Assembly (NCBI RefSeq): GCF_900290235.1
Contig: NZ_OLMK01000021.1
Coordinates: 62,001 to 126,000 of the forward strand
Source: Streptomyces sp. MA5143a
GTDB taxonomy: Bacteria; Actinomycetota; Actinomycetes; Streptomycetales; Streptomycetaceae
DNA: 64,000 bases
Direction of reading: 5' to 3'
Shown here: piece by piece, positions 33,121 to 41,104 of the stretch
Position numbering within the stretch: the first letter of the stretch is position 1
Layout of the letters: the number at the start of each line of letters is the position of its first letter
Program-made: the position numbers and the translations under genes
The notes under the pieces: generated by a model
Seen by the model: only the letters and a program-made list of their open reading frames with translations
What the model was told of the DNA's origin: nothing
Databases searched by the model: none

Positions 33121-34206
33121 TCAGAACGTCACTACCGCCCGACCCCCCTTGCCCGCGCGCATGTTGTCGAAGGCTGCCGGGATGTCGTCCAGCGAGATGC
33201 GGTCCGTGACCAGTGCGCCGAGGTCGAGGCGGCCGGCCCGGACATGGTCGGCCAGGGCCGGCAGGTCCCGTGCCGGGTCGGAGTTGCCGTACACGCAGCC
33301 GGACAGGGTGCGGCCCCAGTGGAAGATCTCCAGCGCGTTGAAGGTGACCTGCTGTTCCTTGCCGCCGATCCCCACGACCGTCGTGCGCCCGCCCCGCCGC
33401 GTGGACTCCCAGGCCGTACGGATCGTCACCGCCCGCCCCACGCACTCCACGGCGACATCGACCCCCTGCTTCCCGGTCAGCGCCCGGATCTCGCGGGCGG
33501 TGTCCTCGGAGGCGACGACGAAGTCCGTGGCCCCGGCCGCTCGCGCCAGCTCCTCCTTCGCCGGGGAGACGTCCACCGCCACGATGCGTGACGCGCCCGC
33601 GATCCGCGCCGCCTGGAGCGCCGCGAGGCCCACTCCGCCCGCGCCGAACACGGCGACGGTCTCGCCCTCCCGCACCCGCGCCGAGTGGTGCACCGCCCCG
33701 TACCCGGTCAGGACGGCGCAGCCGAGGAGCGCCGCGTCGGTGAGCGGAATGCCGTCCGGGGCGGGGAGCACGCACCCGGCGGCCACCACCGTCTCCTCCG
33801 CGAACGCCGCCACGTTCAGGCCGGGGTGGAGGTCCGTGCCGTCGGAGGCGCGGCGGGCGTACACGTCGCCGACGCCGGCCAGCGCGTTCGCGCACAGCCA
33901 CACCTCCCCGAGCGAGCAGGCATGGCAACTCCCGCAGGACGGGGCCCAGTTGAGGACGACACCGGCGCCGGGCGAGACATGGGTGACCCCCTCCCCCACG
34001 GCCAGTACCGTCCCCGCGCCCTCGTGGCCCAGCACGGCGGGCACCGGCACCCGCATCGTCCCGTCGGACAGCGACAGGTCGGAGTGACAGACCCCGGCGG
34101 CGGCGAGCCGCACCCGGACCTGGCCGGGACCGGGCTCCGGCAGCTCGATCTCGGCGATCTCCAACGGCGCCCCGACGGCGGGCAGTACGGCGGCTCGAAC
34201 GGTCAT
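33121..34206 (-). CDS. zinc-dependent alcohol dehydrogenase
   Basis: The 361-residue MDR enzyme has the catalytic zinc ligands in AGVCHSDLSL and GHEGAGTV, the structural zinc cluster CGSCHACSLGEVWLC, and the NAD-binding motif VAVFGAGGVGLAALQAA followed by VAVDVSP, which favours NAD. It would oxidise an alcohol to an aldehyde. ATG 34206 (MTVRAAVLP) follows GGGAGAG. It lies 117 bp downstream of the aldehyde dehydrogenase on the same strand, so the two could carry out consecutive alcohol-to-acid steps. Confidence 0.92.
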   Translation of the reverse strand: MTVRAAVLPAVGAPLEIAEIELPEPGPGQVRVRLAAAGVCHSDLSLSDGTMRVPVPAVLGHEGAGTVLAVGEGVTHVSPGAGVVLNWAPSCGSCHACSLGEVWLCANALAGVGDVYARRASDGTDLHPGLNVAAFAEETVVAAGCVLPAPDGIPLTDAALLGCAVLTGYGAVHHSARVREGETVAVFGAGGVGLAALQAARIAGASRIVAVDVSPAKEELARAAGATDFVVASEDTAREIRALTGKQGVDVAVECVGRAVTIRTAWESTRRGGRTTVVGIGGKEQQVTFNALEIFHWGRTLSGCVYGNSDPARDLPALADHVRAGRLDLGALVTDRISLDDIPAAFDNMRAGKGGRAVVTF

Positions 34207-34280
34207 GACGGAACGACTCTCCCAGGGCGATGGCAACGGGCGACGGCAACGGCAGCGGGCGGGGGCGCCCGCCGGCGGGA

Positions 34281-34338
34281 CCGGAACTGGAGGGACCAGA
34301 ACTGGAGGGACCAGAACGGGAGGCTAGAACTGGAGGGA
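34281..34338. repeat. 15-bp tandem repeat over the 3' end of the aldehyde dehydrogenase gene
   Basis: Copies of CCGGAACTGGAGGGA/CCAGAACTGGAGGGA lie at 34281, 34296 and 34324, with a shortened variant at 34311. The copy at 34324-34338 is the coding end of the aldehyde dehydrogenase (Ser-Leu-Gln-Phe-stop on the minus strand), so the others are copies of its last codons placed after the stop. Confidence 0.8.
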
Positions 34339-35712
34339 CTTGGTCTGGAGGTATTCGGCCAGACCGTGGGCGCCGAGTTCACGGCCGACCCCCGACTGCT
34401 TGTAGCCACCGAAGGGTGCCCGCGGGTTGAAGCGGCCGCCGTTGATGTCGACCTGGCCGGTGTCCATGCGGCGGGCGAAGGCGACCGCCTCGGCCTCGTC
34501 GGCGGCCCAGACGGCACCGGCGAGCCCGTACACCGTGCCGTTGGCGATGCGCAGGGCGTCCTCCTCGTCCTCGTAGCGGAGGACGCACAGCACGGGGCCG
34601 AAGATCTCCTCCTGGGCGACGGTCATCTCGGGGGTCACGTCGGCCAGGACGGTGGGGCTCACGAAGTAGCCCTGCTCGCGCGGGGATTCGGGGCCTCCGG
34701 CGGCCGGCCGGGCGCCCTCGGCGAGACCCTTCTCGATGTATCCGCGCACCCGGTCCCGCTGCTTGGAGCTGACGAGCGGGCCGAGGCGCTCGCCGTACTT
34801 CGCGGCGGCGGTCGCGGCCAGCTCGACCGCCTCCTCGTACTGGGAGGCATGCACCAGCATCCGGGTCCAGGCGCTGCACGTCTGGCCCGAGTTGGACATG
34901 ACGTTGGCGACGCCGACGTTGACGGCCTTGGCGAGGTCGGCGCTCGGGAGGATGACGTTGGCGGACTTGCCGCCGAGCTCCAGGGCCACCCGCTTGATCG
35001 CCGCGCCCGCGGTGGCGCCGATGCCGCGGCCGACGGCCGTGGAGCCGGTGAAGGACACCATGTCGACGCCGTCGTGCGCGGCGAGTGCCTGCCCGGCGAC
35101 CGCGCCGAGACCGGTGACCAGGTTGAACACCCCTGCGGGCACCCCCGCCTCGTGCACGGCCTCCGCGAACAGCTGGGCGACGAGCGGGGTGTCCTCGGCG
35201 GGCTTCAGGACGACCGTGCAGCCCGCCGCGAGCGCCGGGGCGACCTTGGCGACGATCTGGTGCAGCGGGTAGTTCCAGGGGGTGATCGCGCCGACGACGC
35301 CGATGGGCTCGTGGAACACGGTCGAGTTGCCGACCCTCTCCTCGAAGCGTTGCGTCGCGGCGAGTTCGGCGTACGAGCCCGCGACCGTGATCGGCAGGTC
35401 GGCGTGCACCTTCTGGGAGAACGGCAGCGGCGAGCCGAGCTCCGCCGTCACCGTCTCGGCGATCTCCTCCCGGCGCGCGGCGAGCGCGTCCCGCAGCGCG
35501 CCGATCACCCCGCCGCGCTCGGCGGGCGGCGTGGCGGCCCAACCCGGCAGGGCCGCCCGTGCGGCGCGTACGGCGGCGTCGACGTCCTCGGCGGTGCCGG
35601 CGGGGACCCGGCCGATCACCTGCTCGTCGGCCGGGTTCACCACCTCGATCGTGTCGGTGCCGGCGGCGGGCCGCCAGTCGCCGCCGATGTACATGCCGTC
35701 GTGTGCCTTCAT
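34324..35712 (-). CDS. aldehyde dehydrogenase
   Basis: The 462-residue NAD(P)-dependent ALDH has the active-site Glu in VALELGGKSANVIL and the catalytic Cys in NSGQTCSAWTRML. ITPWNYPLHQIVAKVAPALA is the classic cofactor segment. It would oxidise an aldehyde to the acid. GGAAGG precedes the ATG. A 17-bp operator-like sequence, nearly the same as that in the acyl-CoA dehydrogenase/TetR gap, lies 42 bp upstream. The last four codons are tandemly repeated after the stop. Confidence 0.94.
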   Translation of the reverse strand: MKAHDGMYIGGDWRPAAGTDTIEVVNPADEQVIGRVPAGTAEDVDAAVRAARAALPGWAATPPAERGGVIGALRDALAARREEIAETVTAELGSPLPFSQKVHADLPITVAGSYAELAATQRFEERVGNSTVFHEPIGVVGAITPWNYPLHQIVAKVAPALAAGCTVVLKPAEDTPLVAQLFAEAVHEAGVPAGVFNLVTGLGAVAGQALAAHDGVDMVSFTGSTAVGRGIGATAGAAIKRVALELGGKSANVILPSADLAKAVNVGVANVMSNSGQTCSAWTRMLVHASQYEEAVELAATAAAKYGERLGPLVSSKQRDRVRGYIEKGLAEGARPAAGGPESPREQGYFVSPTVLADVTPEMTVAQEEIFGPVLCVLRYEDEEDALRIANGTVYGLAGAVWAADEAEAVAFARRMDTGQVDINGGRFNPRAPFGGYKQSGVGRELGAHGLAEYLQTKSLQF

Positions 35713-35753
35713 CGTGGTGCCTTCCGCTGCGCCGCCGAGTGGTCCGCACCAAA

Positions 35754-35770
35754 AACTAGCTCTGATAGTT
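35754..35770. promoter_or_regulatory. 17-bp operator AACTAGCTCTGATAGTT before the aldehyde dehydrogenase
   Basis: This site matches the complement of the 29763 operator at 14 of 17 positions and keeps the AAnTAnC...TGnTAnTT frame. The AT-rich context stands out against the GC-rich flanks. Confidence 0.72.
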
Positions 35771-35844
35771 TTCCGGCACCAGAGCGGAGGGCTGTGACGA
35801 CCGCCCCGCCCGCGCCCCGTCCGCGCCCCGTCCGAGGGTCCGCC

Positions 35845-36345
35845 TCAGAAGTCGACGCGTGTACGGTCGTCCACCCTGGCCACCGCCTCCTGGCCGAAGG
35901 CCTTCCGGTAGTCGACGCGGATCTCCTCGATCTTCCGGTGGCCGGCGGTGGCGGCCGACACCGGGTACAGCAGGGTCAGCTCGTACGACCGTTCCGTCTC
36001 GATGACGCCGTTCGCGTCCCGCCACTGGCCGCGCCCCTGCTGCACGGTGAGCCCGTCCGGGAAGCCGGGTGTGACCTCCTGATCGACGAAGTCCATGAAC
36101 TCCTCGTCGGTGACGGCCGGTCCGCCGTCGGGCCGCTCCGTGCCGAAGAACAGCCGGGTCTCGATGTACGGGGCCCCGCGCCCGGGCGCCACGACGGGAC
36201 CGGAGGAGACGTCGTCGGCGAGGGTGGCGTACGCCGTCGGGGCCCCGACGGCGAGCAGGCAGGCGGCCGCCGCGAGGGCGACGCGGGGGCGGATGAGGTG
36301 CCGGGCGAGGGCGGGGCGCCGGGTACGGGCGGGGTTCGAGGTCAT
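35845..36345 (-). CDS. exported DUF3574 protein
   Basis: The 166-residue protein has an Arg-rich n-region, a hydrophobic stretch (VALAAAACLLAVGAPTAYA) and a probable signal peptidase site near residue 40. The mature part matches DUF3574: ETRLFFGTERPDGGPAVTDEEF, here ETRLFFGTERPDG and VTDEEFMDFVDQEVTPGFPDG, then GRGQWRD. The function of DUF3574 is unknown. ATG 36345 is the start that gives a regular signal peptide. Confidence 0.8.
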   Translation of the reverse strand: MTSNPARTRRPALARHLIRPRVALAAAACLLAVGAPTAYATLADDVSSGPVVAPGRGAPYIETRLFFGTERPDGGPAVTDEEFMDFVDQEVTPGFPDGLTVQQGRGQWRDANGVIETERSYELTLLYPVSAATAGHRKIEEIRVDYRKAFGQEAVARVDDRTRVDF

Positions 36346-36512
36346 GCCCACACCTGTAACGGAACCGCCGACTCCGGGACGTCGGCCGCGCCGGAGCCGG
36401 ACCGAGCGTGCGCCCGTACGCCCCCGAAGCCGCCGAGAAGCCGCCCCCCAACTCCCCGCGCCCCGGTCCCCTCTGTGCCTGGTGCCGGTTGCCGCCTCCG
36501 CGCGGGCCCCGA

Positions 36513-37532
36513 TCACCCCCTTCCCGCGGCGCCTCGGACGTCCGTGAGGTGGGCGAAGACGACGACGTTGCTGGCGTAGCCCTTCCTCCGGTCGTACACC
36601 CCGCCGCAGGTGATCAGGCGCAGCTCGGGGCGGTTCCGGGTGCCGTAGACGAGCTCGTTGGGGAAGTGGGCCTTCTCGTACGTCTTCACGGCGTCCACCG
36701 TGTAGACGGCGGTACGGCCGTCGGCGCGTCGGACCTCGACGACACGGCCGCGTTCGACCATGTCCAGCGCGGCGAACACGGCCGGTCCCGTCCGGGTGTC
36801 GCGATGGCCGACCACGACCGCCGTACCGGGGCCACCGGGCGCGGGGCCCGCCGCGTACCAGCCGACCAGCTTCGGGCTGGCGTCCGGCGGTGCGGGCAGC
36901 CGCCCCTCGCGGTCGAGGCGGAGTTCCACGACCGGGGCCTTGATACCGAGGTAGGGGATGCTGACGGTCTTCGCCGGCGAGTGCGCAAGCGGTCGGGGCC
37001 CGGCGGGGCCGCCCGGCTTCGCCGACGGGTCGGTGGTGGGGCGGGCCGTCGCCCTCGAAGGCGATCCGGGCACCCCCGGTCCACCGGCCCCGTCAGGCCT
37101 CCCGGAGGCCACCGCGCCTCCCGCCGCCGACGCGGCACCCTCCCCCGGACGCCCGCCGGGCGCCGCCCCGGCCCCGGACGGCATCCCAGGCGCGGACCCG
37201 GCCTTCGACGGCATCCCGGTCCCCGAAGGCACCCCGGGTTCCGTGGTCGCGTCCGGTGGTGTGGGGGGCGTGGTCGCCGTCGTGGGACGTGCCGTGGGCG
37301 ACGGCGTGGGGCGCGGGGGTGGGGAGTACCAGGGCGCCGGAGCACGCGATGTCCCCGCATCGCGCGCCCCCTGGGCCCCGGCGAGGTCGGCCCCGTGCGG
37401 GCCGCCCCGCTCCTCGTCCTTCGCCCAGTTCGCGACGCTCACCACCAGCACGACGGTCAGCACGATCGTCCGGGTGAGGCGGTAGGCGCGCGTCCGGTGC
37501 CAGGGCCGCGGGGCGCCTCTACGCGGCGCCAT
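36513..37532 (-). CDS. class F sortase
   Basis: The 339-residue protein has one N-terminal membrane helix (RTIVLTVVLVVSVANWA), a 130-residue Pro/Gly/Ala/Thr-rich spacer, and a sortase catalytic domain with the His in VVVGHRDTRTG, the Cys in LRLITCGG and a downstream Arg (YDRRKGY). Class F sortases of actinomycetes cleave sorting signals or process surface proteins. The long low-complexity spacer could span the thick wall. The start overlaps by 14 bp the stop of the secreted protein gene before it, which suggests a joint role. Confidence 0.9.
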   Translation of the reverse strand: MAPRRGAPRPWHRTRAYRLTRTIVLTVVLVVSVANWAKDEERGGPHGADLAGAQGARDAGTSRAPAPWYSPPPRPTPSPTARPTTATTPPTPPDATTEPGVPSGTGMPSKAGSAPGMPSGAGAAPGGRPGEGAASAAGGAVASGRPDGAGGPGVPGSPSRATARPTTDPSAKPGGPAGPRPLAHSPAKTVSIPYLGIKAPVVELRLDREGRLPAPPDASPKLVGWYAAGPAPGGPGTAVVVGHRDTRTGPAVFAALDMVERGRVVEVRRADGRTAVYTVDAVKTYEKAHFPNELVYGTRNRPELRLITCGGVYDRRKGYASNVVVFAHLTDVRGAAGRG

Positions 37533-38118
37533 CGGCGCGACGACGGCGCAGCCGCAGATAGGCGACCCCGCCCACCGCGGCGAGGCCCACGGCGGCCGTC
37601 CCGACGACCGGGGAGAAGTCCTTGGTCATGGCGAGGCCACCGCCGCCGGCCGGCGGGCCGCCGTTGGGCGCGACGGGGCAGTTCACGTTGAAGTCCTTGA
37701 ACTTGGGCGCGGCCGTCTCGCCGACGATCCGCCAGGTCAGCCGGTAGTCGCCCTCCTGGAAACGCACGGCACCCTCGGGGGTCACCGGCGGGGTGTAGCC
37801 GCTGCCGTCGTCCGCCAGCGCGATGGCGCCCTCGGCGACGGGGTTGGGGACCGCGGCGGGCGGCAGCTTGTCGATGCTCCAGGCGATGCTCTGTCCCGCG
37901 CGGAAGTTGAACGCGGCCAGATAGAAGTCGCAGACGTTCGGCTGGTGGCGCTGGTTGCTGAACGGGAAGCCCACCCGGTGGATCTTGACGTCGGGGTCGC
38001 CCGGCGCCGCGACGGCGGCCGGTGCCGAGATCATGGTGGCTCCCATGGCGGTGAGCGTCGCGAGGACGGCGGCACTCGCGCGTGCTCCGGCGCGGCGGGG
38101 GCGGGACGAGGTGGACAT
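37519..38118 (-). CDS. surface protein with signal peptide and C-terminal membrane anchor, sortase neighbour
   Basis: The 199-residue precursor has a signal peptide ending near AAVAAPGD, an extracellular domain with paired cysteines (NVCDFYLAAF and NVNCPVAPNG), a Gly/Pro-rich linker, and a C-terminal helix (VVGTAAVGLAAVGGVAYL) followed by RLRRRRADGAA. This is the layout of a sortase substrate, but no LPxTG motif is visible before the helix. It overlaps the class F sortase gene. The family is not named; the overlap makes it a candidate substrate or accessory of that sortase. Confidence 0.75.
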   Translation of the reverse strand: MSTSSRPRRAGARASAAVLATLTAMGATMISAPAAVAAPGDPDVKIHRVGFPFSNQRHQPNVCDFYLAAFNFRAGQSIAWSIDKLPPAAVPNPVAEGAIALADDGSGYTPPVTPEGAVRFQEGDYRLTWRIVGETAAPKFKDFNVNCPVAPNGGPPAGGGGLAMTKDFSPVVGTAAVGLAAVGGVAYLRLRRRRADGAA

Positions 38119-38129
38119 GCAAGACCTCC

Positions 38130-38171
38130 GAGTCAGGTGATTGTCATACAAATCACGCTTTCACCTGACTC
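38130..38171. promoter_or_regulatory. 11-bp inverted repeat flanking the promoter of the sortase unit
   Basis: GAGTCAGGTGA (38130-38140) and TCACCTGACTC (38161-38171) are perfect inverted copies separated by 20 AT-rich bases. The left arm is 12 bases before the ATG of the surface protein, so this may be a double operator, an attenuator or a terminator of the MFS gene upstream. Confidence 0.6.
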
Positions 38172-38218
38172 TCTGTCACATCACGGGGAAGACGGCGGGA
38201 GCCGCGCCTCACGCACCG

Positions 38219-39472
38219 TCAGATGTCCCTCTTCCGGCTCAAGACCGCCCCGATCCGGGAGCCGCGCCGCCCGGCGGAACGCTCCTTCCCTCCGCTCCTC
38301 CGGGCCGGGGCGACCGGGGAGCGCAGGGCGATCCCCGACGACACCAGCAGCAGCGCGCCGAGCATCACGAACGGCGCGGCCACTCCCGCGACACCTGCGA
38401 CCAGACCCGCCGCGGCCGGCGCCGCGACCTGCCCGAGCCGGTTGCCCGTGAGCCGGAGCGCGAGGGCGGTGGAGCGGGCCGCGTCCGGGGCGGCGTGCAC
38501 GACCGTCGTCATGGACAGCGGCTGCCCGACCCCGAGGCAGAAGCCGAGCGCGGCGAGCATCAGGGCCAGCGCCCACACGGGCACCGGCACCGCGAGCCCC
38601 GCGCACAGTACGGCCCCGAGCACACAGGTCACGGTGAGCAGGGCGGTCCGGCCGAGCCACCGCAGCATGGGTGTCATCACCAGACGGCAGGCGATGGTGG
38701 CGGCGGCGCGCAGACTCAGCAGGAGGCCGATGACGGACGGCGCGATGCCCCGGTCCTCCCCGACGACCGGGAGGTAGGCGGTCAGGATGTCGGTCGCCGA
38801 CAGCACCGCGAGGCTGATGAGGATGCCGCCGGGCACTCCTCTGGTGCGCAGGATGCGGTGCACGGGGACCCGGTCGCCCTGCTCGGTGCGGGACTCGGGG
38901 TCCACGGGGCGCTCTATGCGCCACAGCGAGGTGAACGCGACCGCCGCCCCCGCGCCGGCCACCACCAGCGCCAGGGCGCTGGTCCGTGCCATGTCCGGGC
39001 CGCCGATGACGGCGCCCGCGGCGACCGGGCCGATCAGCTGGCCGAGGGAGGCGCCGATGGTGAAGTGGCCGAAGTTGCGGTCGTGTTCGTGCGGCGCGGA
39101 CTGCCGGGCGACCAGCGACTGGGCGCCGATGACGAAGGAGAGGTGGCCGAGGCCCATCACCCCGCTCCAGACGGCCATCGTCACCAGGGAGTTCGCCAGA
39201 CCGCTCAGGGCGCAGCCACCGGCGATGAGAACGACACCGACGGGCAGCAGGGGCGCGCACCGCCCCTGGTCGGTCCTGCGGCCGAGCGGGACGGCGGCGA
39301 ACAGCGGGAGCAGGGCGTAGCCCCCCGCGATCACACCGATCGCCCGCTCGTCGGCGCCCAGCGCGAGGGCCCGGTAGGAGACGGCGGGCCGCGCCATCGA
39401 CACCGCCCCCTGCGCGAAGCTGAAGGCGATGACGAGACGAAGCAGCCAGCCGCGATTCCTGCCGGGCCTCAC
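38219..39472 (-). CDS. MFS transporter
   Basis: The 417-residue protein has 12 predicted membrane helices with an MFS loop 2-3 motif in diverged form (PLGRRTDQGRCAPLLPVG) and a Arg/Lys-rich C-terminal tail. The start is GTG 39472 after AAGGAGGA; the frame is open far upstream into the citrate carrier gene, but that part is a shadow. The substrate is unknown. The 53-bp gap to the CitMHS gene on the same strand allows read-through from it. Confidence 0.85.
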   Translation of the reverse strand: MRPGRNRGWLLRLVIAFSFAQGAVSMARPAVSYRALALGADERAIGVIAGGYALLPLFAAVPLGRRTDQGRCAPLLPVGVVLIAGGCALSGLANSLVTMAVWSGVMGLGHLSFVIGAQSLVARQSAPHEHDRNFGHFTIGASLGQLIGPVAAGAVIGGPDMARTSALALVVAGAGAAVAFTSLWRIERPVDPESRTEQGDRVPVHRILRTRGVPGGILISLAVLSATDILTAYLPVVGEDRGIAPSVIGLLLSLRAAATIACRLVMTPMLRWLGRTALLTVTCVLGAVLCAGLAVPVPVWALALMLAALGFCLGVGQPLSMTTVVHAAPDAARSTALALRLTGNRLGQVAAPAAAGLVAGVAGVAAPFVMLGALLLVSSGIALRSPVAPARRSGGKERSAGRRGSRIGAVLSRKRDI

Positions 39473-39525
39473 GATGACGTTCCTCCTTGACTCGGCCGAC
39501 GGGGCCGGTCGGCTCGGATGTCGGC

Positions 39526-40983
39526 TCAGATGATGCCCATCAGGATTCCGGCGCCCAGGATGACCAGCGAGGTGACCGCCGCCCACTTCACGACGAACCG
39601 GGTGTGGTCGCCGAACTCGACCTTCGCCATGCCCACGAGGACGTAGACGGCGGGCACGAGCGGGCTGGACATGTGCAGCGGCTGGCCGACGAGGGAGGCG
39701 CGGGCGATCTCCAGGGGCGAGACACCGTGTGCGGCACCGGCCTCGGCGAGGACCGGCAGGACACCGAAGTAGAAGCCGTCGTTGGACATGAAGTACGTGA
39801 GGGGCAGGCTCAGGAAGCCGGTGACGAGGGCCATGTGCGGGCCCATGCCCTCGGGGATGCCGTCGACGATCCACTTGGCCATGGAGTCGACCATGCCGGT
39901 GCCCTGGAGGACGCCGGTGAAGACGGCGGCGGCGAAGACCATGCCGGAGACGTTGAGGACGTTGTCGGCGTGGGCGGCGAGCCGGGCCTTCTGGTCGGGG
40001 ATGTGGGGGAAGTTGACCGTCAGGGCGAGCGCGGCGCCGAGGATGAACAGCACCGGGATCGGCAGCCACTCCATGATCATGGCGGTGAGCAGCGTGACCG
40101 TGAGCAGCGCGTTGAACCAGTACAGCTTGGGGCGCAGCGTCGGGCGGTTCGGGTCCAGGCCCTGGAGGCGGACGTCGTCGGCGTCGTCGTCCTCGGGGTC
40201 GGCGTCCGTGCCGGAGCCGGCGCCGCCGGTGGTCTTCGTCGTACGGACCTTGTCGTCGCCGGAGCCGGCGGCGGAGGCGCCCGCGCCGACGAGCACGGTC
40301 TCCTCGGACTGCTCCTGCTCCTCGTCCTTGACGATCTTGTCCTGCTCCAGGACCTCGTCGAGGCTCAGCACCCCGAGGCGCTTGCGCTCGCGCAGACCGA
40401 GGAAGTAGGCGAGGACGAAGACGAAGAGGAGACCGACGGCGAGCGCCGGGATCATCGGGACGAAGATGTCGCCCGCGTCGAGCTTGAGCGCGGTGGCGGC
40501 GCGGGCGGTCGGGCCGCCCCAGGGCAGCGTGTTCATCACACCGTTGGCGGTGGCGGCGACGCCGGTCATGACGACGAGGCTCATCTTCAGGCGCTTGTAC
40601 AGCGGGTACATCGCCGAGACGGTGATCATGAAGGTGGTGGAGCCGTCGCCGTCGAGCGAGACGATCGCGGCGAGCAGGGCCGTGCCGATGACGATGCGCA
40701 GCGGGTCGGCCTTGCAGAACTTCAGGATGCCTCGGACGATCGGGTCGAAGAGGCCGACGTCGATCATGAGGCCGAAGTAGACGATGGCGAACATGAGCAT
40801 CGCGGCGGTGGGCGCGAGGTTGCCCACCCCCTCGATGACGTAGTCGCCGAGCTTGGCGCCCTTCCCTACGAAGACGCAGAAGAGAGCGGGGATCAGCACG
40901 AGCGCCGCGATCGGCGACATCTTCTTCATCATGATCAGGACCAGGAAGGTCGCGATCATGGCGAAGCCGAGGATGGTCAACAT
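39526..40983 (-). CDS. CitMHS-family metal-citrate:H+ symporter
   Basis: The 485-residue protein has about 12 helices and CitMHS hallmarks: SLDGDGSTTFMITVSAMYPLY, here SLDGDGSTTFMITVSAM, NTLPWGGPTARAATAL, and SNDGFYFGVLPVLAEA near the C-terminus. The family imports citrate complexed with Mg, Ca, Fe or other divalent metals. A central cytoplasmic loop is enlarged by about 65 residues, strongly acidic and Ser/Gly-rich (DEEQEQSEETV, ADPEDDDADDV). Start ATG 40983 has only a weak ribosome site. An 8-bp inverted repeat lies immediately upstream. Confidence 0.92.
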   Translation of the reverse strand: MLTILGFAMIATFLVLIMMKKMSPIAALVLIPALFCVFVGKGAKLGDYVIEGVGNLAPTAAMLMFAIVYFGLMIDVGLFDPIVRGILKFCKADPLRIVIGTALLAAIVSLDGDGSTTFMITVSAMYPLYKRLKMSLVVMTGVAATANGVMNTLPWGGPTARAATALKLDAGDIFVPMIPALAVGLLFVFVLAYFLGLRERKRLGVLSLDEVLEQDKIVKDEEQEQSEETVLVGAGASAAGSGDDKVRTTKTTGGAGSGTDADPEDDDADDVRLQGLDPNRPTLRPKLYWFNALLTVTLLTAMIMEWLPIPVLFILGAALALTVNFPHIPDQKARLAAHADNVLNVSGMVFAAAVFTGVLQGTGMVDSMAKWIVDGIPEGMGPHMALVTGFLSLPLTYFMSNDGFYFGVLPVLAEAGAAHGVSPLEIARASLVGQPLHMSSPLVPAVYVLVGMAKVEFGDHTRFVVKWAAVTSLVILGAGILMGII

Positions 40984-40990
40984 GTGGATA

Positions 40991-41045
40991 CCTAACGTTC
41001 GCCCTTGAACTCCCACCAGGGCACCGGCGGTGCGACGACGTTAGG
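40991..41045. promoter_or_regulatory. 8-bp inverted repeat in the citrate carrier promoter
   Basis: CCTAACGT (40991-40998) and ACGTTAGG (41038-41045) are perfect inverted copies 39 bp apart, the left one just before the start codon. Such spacing suits a dimeric response regulator or a looped repressor. Confidence 0.5.
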
Positions 41046-41104
41046 GCGGCTCCACAAGCGTTAACAAGACGTTGACATGCGAGCAATAAGCGCAGAACTC
41101 CAGG

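Noticed and set aside
39473..41086. Apparent N-terminal extension fusing the MFS gene at 38219 to the citrate carrier region
   Set aside because: The extra part is an out-of-frame reading of the CitMHS gene, and a strong ribosome site precedes GTG 39472.
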